A stretch of 47,857 nt of DNA from an uncultured Oscillospiraceae bacterium (GTDB taxonomy: Bacteria > Bacillota > Clostridia > Oscillospirales > Oscillospiraceae): positions 1 through 47,857 of the forward strand of contig CANQTW010000018.1 in the NCBI GenBank assembly GCA_947626845.1, in the 5' to 3' direction. Below are positions 23,386-30,717 of the stretch, piece by piece (position 1 is the first letter of the stretch; the number at the start of each line of letters is the position of its first letter). The notes beneath the pieces were generated by a model. That model saw nothing but the letters and a program-made list of their open reading frames with translations, had not been told where the DNA came from and did not search any database. The translations under genes and the position numbers were made by a program.

Positions 23386-24069
23386 ATGCTTATCGCGATT
23401 TGCGACGATTCCCCCGACGACCTGGCGCTTCTATGCGGGTACTGCCGCCGGTACGATCCCGGTCTTGCGGTCAGCACCTATGCTTCCGCCAGGGAGCTGT
23501 TGGCGTCCTACCCCGCGGAAAAGCCGGACATCGTGTTTATGGACATTGAGATGGAGCCCCCCAACGGCTTTGAGGCCGCCCAGAGGCTCCGTGAGGAGCG
23601 GGACGCGCCCACCGTTATCTTCACCACCCAGACGTTGGGCTACGCCGTGCGGGGCTATGGGCTGGCGCTGAGGTATCTGCCAAAGCCCATCGACTACGGC
23701 GCCTTCTCCGAGGCGCTGGAGCTGGCCCTGCGGGAGCGGACGCCCCAGAAGATCAGCGTGTCTACGGACAGCGGCGAAGAGATTTTGAACGTGGCGGATA
23801 TCCTGTGGCTTGAGGTGATCGGTCACAACGTATGCTTCCATCTGGCGGGCCGGCGGGAGCTTCAGGTGCGGTGTACCTTTTCCTCCGTCTTAGAGCTGGT
23901 GCGGCCTTACGCCTTCGCCCAGATACACAAGAGCTACTGCGTGAATCTGGCCTTTGTGGAGCGGGCGGAGCAGAACAGCGTGCGCCTGACGGACGGGACT
24001 GTGCTCCCCGTGGGAAGGAATCATACCAAGTCCTTCCGGGAGCGGCTGGGAAAGTATCTGAGGGGGTGA
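23386..24069 (+). CDS. LytTR-family response regulator
   Basis: 227 residues. The receiver has IAICDDSPDDLALL, phospho-acceptor Asp in DIVFMDIEMEP and the Lys of LRYLPKPID. From about residue 125 a LytTR DNA-binding domain follows (NVADILWLEVIGHNVCFHL, then FAQIHKSYCVNLAFVERAE and LPVGRNHTKSFRERL). AgrA/BlpR-like regulators bind 21-bp-spaced direct repeats, which are present 70 bp upstream. RBS GACAGGAGGCGCGGAT. Its kinase gene follows after 6 bp. Confidence 0.92.
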   Translation: MLIAICDDSPDDLALLCGYCRRYDPGLAVSTYASARELLASYPAEKPDIVFMDIEMEPPNGFEAAQRLREERDAPTVIFTTQTLGYAVRGYGLALRYLPKPIDYGAFSEALELALRERTPQKISVSTDSGEEILNVADILWLEVIGHNVCFHLAGRRELQVRCTFSSVLELVRPYAFAQIHKSYCVNLAFVERAEQNSVRLTDGTVLPVGRNHTKSFRERLGKYLRG

Positions 24070-24075
24070 CGGCTT

Positions 24076-25299
24076 ATGGCGATGGCAGTGGAGCATATTG
24101 CGCGTTTGACGGAGATCCTTTTGCCTCTGCACTTCTTTGAGGGGCTTTTCTCCGAGTACAGGCGGTCATACACGGCAATCGTGTATTACGTCGCCCTGTT
24201 CATGGCGGTGTTTTTTAGGGTCCATGTGGGGGTCTTGCTGGTCATCTCCCTGGCGGGGAATTACCTGACCTATAAAACAAGGCTTCTGCCGTGCGTTTTT
24301 ATTACGGCGCTCTACTATTTGATCCTCGTGCTGTCCAATGTCCTTTGCGCGGCGGCCCTGACGGCGGCGGGATACGCGCCGGATTATGATCTGGGCGGGC
24401 CGGGGCGGGCCGCCTATCTCGTATCCGCAAAGCTTTTGACTCTATTTCTTACGCAGATCGCCCTTTTGGTTTTTCGGCGGGACAGGCCCCATTCTTTCCC
24501 CTTGATCTCTGTCCCGCTGCTGATTTGTCAGGCACTGAGCATGTTTGCCTGCTGGCGGAGCTTTTCGGCCCTGACGGTAGGCGCTGATTCCGAAACGGTA
24601 CTGCTCACCGCTCTGTGCCTGCTGCTGATCAACATTATCATCTGTTTTTACATTAAGATTCTGGAGAACTATTACCAGCGCACGGCCTCCGCCGCCGCTG
24701 CCGGAGAGTTGGCGGAGCTTCAGCGGAAATATTTTGAGAATATGACGGCGCGGCAGGAGGAGACGCGCGCCCTGTGGCACGACATAAAAAAATACGTCTC
24801 CGCTATGGAGACGATGGTCACATCGGATAAAACCGCGGAGGCGGAGAAGTGCTTTGAGGAGATACGGGAAAAATACGAGGGGCTGAGCACGGGTGTGGAC
24901 GTGGGAAACAGCGTCATCAACAGCATTCTAAGCGACGCCACGCGGCGGGCCAGGGATGCGGGCATAGACCTACACCTGAACGTCTGGGTGGCGCCGGAGC
25001 TGAATATTCCACCAGCGGACCTCTACATCATCATCGGCAACACCCTGGACAACGCCCTTGAGGCGTGTGGGCGGCTTCCAAAGGAGAGGCGGGCTGTGGA
25101 GCTTCTTTTGCGGCAGAGCAACCATCTGCTCTACTATGAGCTCAGCAATCCGTATCTGCCCGACGAGGCGCCGAAAAAGGGCGGGGTACACGGGTACGGC
25201 CTTCGGAATGTCCGGGCCTGCGTGGAGAAAAACAAGGGGGCGGTGGAGCTGTCCTCCGGGGACGGGCGCTTCACCGTCAGCGTGCAGTTGAACGTTTAA
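24076..25299 (+). CDS. GHKL-type sensor histidine kinase (AgrC-like)
   Basis: 407 residues. Six or so membrane helices fill the first 200 residues, then a coiled segment and the catalytic part: likely phospho-His in RALWHDIKKYVSAME, N-box in IIGNTLDNALEAC, and a G-box in HGYGLRNVRACVEK. This is the layout of peptide-sensing AgrC/BlpH kinases. No AgrB/AgrD or bacteriocin precursor is seen nearby, so the ligand may be an external peptide handled by the divergent ABC operon. Confidence 0.9.
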   Translation: MAMAVEHIARLTEILLPLHFFEGLFSEYRRSYTAIVYYVALFMAVFFRVHVGVLLVISLAGNYLTYKTRLLPCVFITALYYLILVLSNVLCAAALTAAGYAPDYDLGGPGRAAYLVSAKLLTLFLTQIALLVFRRDRPHSFPLISVPLLICQALSMFACWRSFSALTVGADSETVLLTALCLLLINIIICFYIKILENYYQRTASAAAAGELAELQRKYFENMTARQEETRALWHDIKKYVSAMETMVTSDKTAEAEKCFEEIREKYEGLSTGVDVGNSVINSILSDATRRARDAGIDLHLNVWVAPELNIPPADLYIIIGNTLDNALEACGRLPKERRAVELLLRQSNHLLYYELSNPYLPDEAPKKGGVHGYGLRNVRACVEKNKGAVELSSGDGRFTVSVQLNV

Positions 25300-25330
25300 G
25301 CGGGCGGGAAGCGTTATTTAGACAAACTGA

Positions 25331-25437
25331 AAACCACTCGTTAAATGAGTGGTTCAAAAGAGCCTATGGCGAAGAGGAAAAATCCCTGTTAGAATCAACA
25401 TGCGGTCTGGCAACTGCACGAAAAAACTAACAGGGAA
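25331..25437 (+). mobile_element. IS200/IS605-type left end
   Basis: An imperfect palindrome AACCACTCG-TTAAA-TGAGTGGTT (25332-25354) resembles the subterminal hairpin recognised by TnpA. A second stem TCCCTGTTAG (25383-25392) / CTAACAGGGA (25427-25436) occludes the tnpA ribosome site, as in IS200 elements, where it limits transposase translation. Confidence 0.65.
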
Positions 25438-25445
25438 ACATTCAT

Positions 25446-25763
25446 ATGGGAATGAATGACGTAAACAGTTTATCACATACAAAGTGGAATTGCAAATACC
25501 ATATCGTGTTTGCGTCAAAGTACAGAAGGCGGGTGTTTTATCAGGAAAAGAAAGAGGCAGCAGGAAAAATACTGCGACAGCTGTGCGAATGGAAAGGAGT
25601 AACGATCATAGAGGCAGAGGCGTGTCCTGACCATATCCATATGCTGGTAGAGATACCACATAATATGTGTTGTGATTTGGAATTTGTAACAAAAACTATC
25701 GCTGAAAACATTATTTTGTATACGGGAAAATCCCCGAAAAACAGAAAGGATGAGGAAAAATGA
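25446..25763 (+). pseudogene. tnpA: IS200/IS605 transposase TnpA, 3'-truncated
   Basis: The first 70 residues are a clear TnpA (WNCKYHIVFASKYRRRVFYQ, EAEACPDHIHMLVEIPHNM) with the HUH metal motif (HIH). The family then continues to about 140-150 residues with the catalytic Tyr; here homology stops near 25673 and an unrelated tail (CDLEFVTKTIAENII) runs to the stop at 25763. It therefore lacks the nucleophile and cannot transpose. The tail brings a ribosome site (AAGGATGAGGAAAA) for the next gene, whose ATG overlaps the stop (ATGA). No partner tnpB is present. Confidence 0.85.
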
Positions 25764-26644
25764 TTTTCGACGATGTGTTTTATCCCGGCAACCCCAAAAA
25801 ACGGGCGGAAATTGCGGAAACGAAGGCCGAGGTGACCGTCATTTTCAAGAATTACAAGGAAAACTGGAACAAGTTGGTTCTTGCGCTCAACGCGGCCTTC
25901 AGGGAGGTGGATGACCCGCAATATAGTGAAATACAGTTTATTACGCTGTCCAAGGATATTGAAAAGGACAGCGTTGGGGATTGTGTAAGTGAAATAACCA
26001 ACGCCGCGAACGACGCCAAAGACCAGCTGGCTAAGCTGGTCGCCGACGCTGAGTTGGACAAGTTCTTGCCGGGGGATTGGCAAAAGAGCGGCATTAAATT
26101 GAGCGAATTGGACGAGGACGTCTTTTTGAAGATCGGCAGGGCCTTGTCCATGACTTTATCCGTGGGCGTGAGCGGATTTATCGGGTATTATCTGTTCACG
26201 GGCGTAACGGCGATGTCCGCCATTATTTTCGCGGCAGGCAGTGTGACCACCGCGCTCGCGGCCCTGATCGGCGGGGCTATGCTCAGCTTGGTCATCTCCG
26301 GCGCCGGTTTCGTGATCACCGATATGATCTCCAGCGCCATCACCGGCGCAATTGAGAGGAAAAAACTGGATGAGGCCCTGACCGCGCTGAAAAAGCTCAA
26401 GGATGATGTGGAGCCGTTGAGGAACTCCGCGAACCAGCTGGGGGCCCTCTACGTATCCTTTATGAATTCCCACTCCTATTATCTTGGTGATTATCTTGAT
26501 CTTGTGTTGGGACCTGACGGCAATTGGTATGTCCAAAGGCGCGCCGGCAGCCCCACTACGTCCAGCGGCACGGGCTCGAAGAGAAAGATTTTGTCCGATC
26601 CGTCTCAGACATTTATCCTGTTTTGCTCCCCACGTGTGCATTAA
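25760..26644 (+). CDS. Predicted coiled-coil protein with hydrophobic central segment
   Basis: 294 residues, no recognised family. Residues 1-125 are helical and charged (KRAEIAETKAEVTVIFKNYK). Residues ~130-200 are hydrophobic and Gly/Ala-rich (SVGVSGFIGYYLFTGVTAM, ALAALIGGAMLSLVISGAGF). Residues ~200-240 are again helical (ERKKLDEALTALKKLKDDVE). Two amphipathic arms around a hydrophobic hairpin resemble ClyA/HBL-type alpha pore-forming proteins, but this is only a shape comparison; a membrane-bound effector is another option. No signal peptide. It starts within the broken tnpA tail, and a terminator lies 140 bp downstream. Confidence 0.6.
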   Translation: MIFDDVFYPGNPKKRAEIAETKAEVTVIFKNYKENWNKLVLALNAAFREVDDPQYSEIQFITLSKDIEKDSVGDCVSEITNAANDAKDQLAKLVADAELDKFLPGDWQKSGIKLSELDEDVFLKIGRALSMTLSVGVSGFIGYYLFTGVTAMSAIIFAAGSVTTALAALIGGAMLSLVISGAGFVITDMISSAITGAIERKKLDEALTALKKLKDDVEPLRNSANQLGALYVSFMNSHSYYLGDYLDLVLGPDGNWYVQRRAGSPTTSSGTGSKRKILSDPSQTFILFCSPRVH

Positions 26645-26785
26645 GGCTGGCCGCGGCACAGGGATAAGGCAAAGGGCAGATACATGATCAAAATGAACGA
26701 TTGGGCTTGAATTGATACTATTCATATCCCGGAGCTGCCCTTCAAGGCGGGGCGCGGTGAATCTGCCCTCGGTTTACAAAAAAGC

Positions 26786-26813
26786 GCAGTCCTCCCCTGG
26801 CGGGGAGGACTGC
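26786..26813 (+). terminator. Stem-loop after the coiled-coil gene
   Basis: Perfect 12-bp stem GCAGTCCTCCCC / GGGGAGGACTGC with a TGGC loop. The U-run is weak (TGGTTTCG), but the location suits transcript end. Confidence 0.6.
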
Positions 26814-26831
26814 TGGTTTCGTAAAATGAAA

Positions 26832-26944
26832 AGCACTCGTTAAGCGAGTACTTTTCTGGTTATAAAAATGCCGTGGGACGGAAAATCCCACGGCATTGCG
26901 CTATCTGGCCTTTTCACTCAAAAGCGGGGGAACTTGTGGGTCAG
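26832..26944. repeat. ~115-bp imperfect direct repeat, copy 1
   Basis: Contains palindrome GCACTCG-TTAAG-CGAGTAC, then a stem GCCGTGGGA / TCCCACGGC, then a tail with AACTTGTGGGTCAG. Copy 2 at 29473-29587 has the same parts in the same order. Read on the minus strand the second stem is followed by TTTTT, so it could end transcripts from the right. The palindrome resembles the IS200/IS605 end at 25332. Confidence 0.7.
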
Positions 26945-26976
26945 GCCAAATTGTCCTGAAAGGTGTATAGACGGCG

Positions 26977-27012
26977 ACGGCCCGTACCGTCAATGTTGAC
27001 GGTACAGGCCGT
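26977..27012. terminator. Stem-loop downstream of surface-protein pseudogene
   Basis: Near-perfect 17-bp stem (ACGGCC-C-GTACCGTCAA with its complement) and TG loop, followed by TGTTATTTT on the plus strand. Confidence 0.5.
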
Positions 27013-27083
27013 TGTTATTTTAGTTGACTTCAAAGGTGTCTCAGTTTATCGCGATAAGATGAGGTGTACAGGCGGGCGTTTGG

Positions 27084-27605
27084 TTACTCCGCGTCCTCGG
27101 CAAGCTGGAAATATCTTGTCAGCATCGCGGCCAGATCGGTGCGCTTGGCGCTCCCGGCGGGATCGAAGAGGTTGACAGTTATATTTTCGCCTTTCGCGTC
27201 CTTGCCGGTTACTGTCACTTTTTCTTTTGTCACGCCCTCAACGGCCTTGCCATCCTCGTCGGTCAGCTTCAGGGTCACGTCGCCGGGGCCGGCGTTCTCC
27301 ACCGTGGCACCACTGACGGTGACCTTGGTGTCCTTGCCGATGTCGGCGGAGCCGCTTTCGAGGGTCGCGCCGTCCTCGCCAAGTGTGACCTTGATATCAC
27401 CGTCTTTGGCCGTAAACTTGCTTTCATTGTCTGCGGCGTCCGTGACCGTAATGATCTTGCCGGAGGGAATTTCAATACTCCCTTTTCAATCATCTTCGCT
27501 GTTCCTTCATCCGCTCTCGCCATCAAGGGTCATGGCCGGCATGAGGCCGATGACCCTGCAGTCGCTGAGCGCAAAGACCAACAGTTTATAGAGGTGTTTT
27601 TTCAT
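27084..27605 (-). pseudogene. Collapsed surface-protein gene with SLH-like end
   Basis: Starting at ATG 27605 behind TGGAGGAATAGAGAC there is a signal-peptide-like N-terminus (MKKHLYKLLVFALS) that runs into TGA after 32 codons. In other frames the sequence continues as a beta-rich repeat protein (EIPSGKIITVTDAADNESK, DIKVTLGEDGATLESG) and ends LFDPAGSAKRTDLAAMLTRY, the motif of S-layer-homology repeats. At least two frame changes and a large internal deletion are needed to explain this. It is the leftover of a large exported protein. Confidence 0.7.
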
Positions 27606-27664
27606 GTCTCTATTCCTCCAGTGTATAATAATTGTATCCCCACCCAGGAAGAATCTGGGAGATG

Positions 27665-27703
27665 GCACATTCATCGGCTCCCCGCCGGTGAGGTGCTTTT
27701 TTT
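27665..27703 (+). terminator. Stem-loop with T-run upstream of the SIR2-like gene
   Basis: GCAC...GTGC outer pair, ATCGGC / GCCGGT inner stem with a CTCC-type loop, then seven T. A TATAAT at 27624-27629 lies shortly upstream, so a short terminated RNA of about 70 nt is possible. Confidence 0.45.
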
Positions 27704-27868
27704 GGTCTAGCTTATGAAACCATAATCTTCATAATTTTTCCATACGTCGGATTATGTAATTTGTCGTTCTGTATCGGTTTATAGCAAATCTACGGCCATT
27801 CCTACGAGAAATTCAATACTTTTTTATATTTAAGAAAATCCCAAACCATTTTCCTCAGATATTCAGGT

Positions 27869-29458
27869 TTGTACGGTTCTGTCATTCCGCAAATCAGATT
27901 TGCACAATACTACAGCAGGCGGTTTGAAAAAGCGCATGAAGACGGCTATAACTATATGGAGAAGCTTATGGAGCACGCTAAGCCCAGTGTGGGATATGTT
28001 ATGCTTGCCTATCTGCTGACAAAAACACCTCACAACGTAGTTATTACAACAAATTTTGACCATTTGATTGAGGACGCGGTAACTTACTACTCACAGGTAA
28101 TCCCTTTTGTTATCGGTCACGAGTCACTGGCTCATTACATAAGGAAGCCGCTCATTAGGCCTACAATTGTGAAAATCCATCGGGATCTTCTACTTGATCC
28201 CAGGAATCAGGCAGAAGAAGTAGAAAAGCTTCACAAAAATTGGGAAACACCTCTTGACATTATTTTTTCAGAGTACCACCCAATATTTATTGGGTATGCC
28301 GGAAATGATAACAGTCTTATGGATTTCCTGGTTGAGAATGGCGAGAACTTCCAAAGCAAAAAGTGGAAATTCCCTTACTGGATGTTGTATGGGTCTGATG
28401 CGTTAGCCGGAAAAGTAGAAACGTTCATGAACGCTTCAAATGGATATGTGGTAAAGCATGATGGTTTTGACAAATCTCTATACTTGATAGGCAGCAAATT
28501 TGATTATAAAGTCCCTACCAAAGAGGAATTTATGGATGATCCTGAAAAGCGTTATCAAGCGCTGTCCGATTCAATCAACAAATTCACAAAAGAACAATCT
28601 GATGAACCTGAAACTCCGTCCAAAGGTGGACCTGAACCTGCTGACGGCGGTTCTGAAATAAATAAGGCTATTCAGCAGATTACAGACCAATCTGAATTGC
28701 TCCGTATGTACAGAATGTCTGTGATGTTGCATAATATGGGGAAATACGAAGAGGCATTGGAAATCAGCGACAAACTTGTTAAACTGGAGCCCAATAATGC
28801 CAGGTATCAGGACGGCCTTGGTGTCACACTTCATGAAATGAGACGGTTTGATAAGGCTTTGGTTGCCAAGCAGAAGGCTGTGGAACTGGAGCCTGATAAT
28901 GCTCGGTATCAGAACAGCCTTGGTGTTACGCTTCACGAAATGGGACGGTTTGATGAAGCTTTGGCTGCCAAACAGAAGGCTGTGGATTTGGAACCCGATA
29001 ATGCCCTATATCAGTACAGCCTTGGGGTCACACTTCACAAGATGAAACGGTTTGATGAGGCTCTGATTGCCAAACAAAAAGCTGTGGATTTGGAACCCAA
29101 TAATACCCTATATCAGTACAGCCTTGGGGTCACGCTTCATGAAATGAAACGGTTTGATGAGGCTTTAGTTGCCGCGCAGAAGGCTGTGGATTTGGAACCC
29201 GATAACGCCCGGTATCAGAACAGCCTTGGGGTCACGCTTCACAAGATGAAACGGTTTGATGAAGCTCTGATTGCCAAACAAAAAGCTGTGGATCTGGAAC
29301 CCGATAACGCCAGGTATCAAGACAGCCTTGGGGTCACGCTTCACAAAATGGGACGGTTTGATGAAGCTCTGATTGCCAAACAAAAAGCTGTGGATTTGGA
29401 GCCTGATAATGCCCTGTATCAGGACAGCCTTGGGGTCACGCTTCACGAAATGGGCTGA
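27869..29458 (+). pseudogene. SIR2-like/TPR protein, truncated at both ends
   Basis: 529 codons from TTG 27869; no ribosome site is visible, and the frame is open 108 bp further upstream to a TAG. The first 215 residues match the latter part of SIR2-like (SIR2_2) defence NADases: VVITTNFDHLIEDAV, TIVKIHRDLLLD and PIFIGYAGNDNSLMDFL. The N-terminal NAD-binding GAGxS segment is absent. Residues ~265-529 are TPR units of 34 residues (ARYQNSLGVTLHEMGRFDEA and so on). The last unit stops after LHEMG, 15 bp before repeat copy 2. SIR2-TPR proteins deplete NAD on phage infection; this copy is probably inactive or needs another start. Confidence 0.7.
28765..29458 (+). repeat. 102-bp tandem repeats encoding TPR units
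   Basis: Six complete near-identical 102-bp units and a partial seventh follow one diverged TPR. Units differ at only a few positions (for example ARYQN, ALYQY and TLYQY), which indicates recent amplification or gene conversion. Confidence 0.88.
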
Positions 29459-29472
29459 AAGGTTTATAGACT

Positions 29473-29587
29473 GAACCACTCGCTTAGCGAGTGGTTCAGT
29501 TTGCAAAAAGGCCGTGGGACGCAATATCCCACGGCCTTATGCTATCCTGTCCTTTCCGCTCCGCCAGTGGGTCAACTTGTGGGTCAG
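29473..29587. repeat. ~115-bp imperfect direct repeat, copy 2
   Basis: Partner of 26832-26944 in the same orientation, roughly three-quarters identical by eye. Palindrome CCACTCGCTTAGCGAGTGG, stem GGCCGTGGGA / TCCCACGGCC (on the minus strand followed by TTTTTGC), and the AACTTGTGGGTCAG tail. The two copies bracket 2.5 kb holding the SIR2-like and surface-protein remnants. Confidence 0.72.
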
Positions 29588-29636
29588 CCCACCTTCCGGG
29601 CGGAAAGTGGGCTGGACGATTCGGATAATCGAAAAA

Positions 29637-30506
29637 TCACGCAAGGAGGGCCTTCCAATCTTCCGGAAAGCCCATAGAAGCAATTTTCACGGATGGGTAC
29701 TTTTCAATATACGATTCAAGCTCGTCCACGAAGCGTTTCCAGCGTCGGTCGTGCGGGACCAGACCGGAAACGCACAGGAGTACGCCATAGATTCTGTTAT
29801 TCCCGATGCCCATTTGGGTGTACTGCTTGTACAGCTTTGGTGTTTTGGCGAGTTTGGCATTGTAAAGCCGTCCATAATGAGCGCAGAGATTTCGTACATA
29901 AGCAATGCTCTCGATCCAACTCTCGAAATATGTATATCCGACTCCGTATGTGCCGGCAACCGCCTTCTTATCCTCATTTTTCATGTTCTTGAAAAATTTT
30001 GACAGCGTACCGAAGCTGAAGAGCTCCACCAGCGCGTACATAGGAATTTTTCCATCCACGTAATTTGTCTGAAAATTCCTGACGAACGGGGACTTGGCGT
30101 TGCGTTCAATTTCGTGGTTTATGTCCTCGATAAACTCTTTATGATAGCCGGCATCAGCAAAATTTGCGGGGGTTTCATATCCCAAAACGCCGTACTTGCA
30201 GGAGAAGTAATTTGCCAGCCTGCAACGCAGATTGACCTCAACGCGCTCGATGACCGTAAACAAAAGCTGACGAAATTTCCCATTAAATTTATACAGCTCC
30301 ACGATTTGTTCAAAGGTCGTCCCATCTGAATATGTACCGTTTTTGGGCTTCAATCCAAGGCTATATGCCTTTACAAGGCGAAAGTAAGATATGTCATTCA
30401 AAATATTCTCTGCCATGCTCTCGTCGCTGATCGCAAGGCCAATGCTTTTGAGATTTTCCACCTGCTCCGCTACGGTCTTGGGCGGCTGATGCTCCTTGAG
30501 CTCCAT
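29637..30506 (-). CDS. Abi_2 family (AbiD/AbiF-like) abortive infection protein
   Basis: 289 residues from ATG 30506 (GAGGTGACTTTC ahead). The start region KTVAEQVENLKSIGLAISDE, then NILNDISYFRLVKAYSLGL, and the HEPN-type RNase signature YVRNLCAHYGRLYN (RxxxxH) are Abi_2 hallmarks. Such proteins act as RNases in phage-triggered growth arrest, and AbiF members pair with an upstream structured RNA and are considered relatives of the ancestor of Cas13. A promoter and a foldable 70-nt leader precede it. It is convergent with the SIR2-like gene and divergent from the primase-helicase gene. Confidence 0.88.
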   Translation of the reverse strand: MELKEHQPPKTVAEQVENLKSIGLAISDESMAENILNDISYFRLVKAYSLGLKPKNGTYSDGTTFEQIVELYKFNGKFRQLLFTVIERVEVNLRCRLANYFSCKYGVLGYETPANFADAGYHKEFIEDINHEIERNAKSPFVRNFQTNYVDGKIPMYALVELFSFGTLSKFFKNMKNEDKKAVAGTYGVGYTYFESWIESIAYVRNLCAHYGRLYNAKLAKTPKLYKQYTQMGIGNNRIYGVLLCVSGLVPHDRRWKRFVDELESYIEKYPSVKIASMGFPEDWKALLA

Positions 30507-30575
30507 GAAAGTCACCTCAGTAATTAAATGACCCGACGTGGTACGCATCGTTGAGAGGCGTGTCGGGTTCTGTTA
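30507..30575 (-). ncRNA. Structured leader of the Abi gene (candidate abiF-type RNA)
   Basis: Minus strand. Stem ACCCGAC (30568-30562) / GTCGGGT (30537-30531), with an inner ACGC / GCGT helix. The inner loop contains CGCCTC, which can pair with the GAGGTG of the ribosome site (one G-U), a pseudoknot that would hide it. CAGTAA (30578-30573) could also pair with TTACTG (30523-30518) if transcription begins early enough. Found by eye only. Confidence 0.45.
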
Positions 30576-30580
30576 CTGTT

Positions 30581-30609
30581 ATTATACGCGAATACAAGCA
30601 AAAATGCAA
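30581..30609 (-). promoter_or_regulatory. Promoter of the Abi gene
   Basis: Minus strand: -35 TTGCAT (30609-30604), 17-bp spacer, -10 TATAAT (30586-30581). Confidence 0.7.
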
Positions 30610-30717
30610 CAATAATATTTGCTAAACAAATAAAAGATTTCGTAACAACGACTTGTGAAAGGGGAAACCAGGACTTATAATTATAAAAAGCACTATGTAG
30701 ATATCAGGTGTGATATT

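Noticed and set aside
23386-25299. Quorum-sensing agr locus
   Set aside because: The kinase and regulator look AgrC/AgrA-like, but no AgrB protease or AgrD peptide gene was found nearby.
27624-27703. Possible fluoride riboswitch (GGGAGATGGCA run before a terminator)
   Set aside because: The rest of the consensus (pseudoknot partners and the later GCTGATGA-type segment) is missing and no fluoride exporter follows. Kept only as a stem-loop.
28765-29458. Regular repeats that could suggest a CRISPR array
   Set aside because: Units are 102 bp, contiguous and encode 34-residue TPRs in one frame; there are no spacers and no cas genes. No CRISPR array was found anywhere in the window.
30655-30717. 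Upstream GTG start for the primase-helicase
   Set aside because: No ribosome site before 30655; ATG 30718 has AGGTGTG at good distance.
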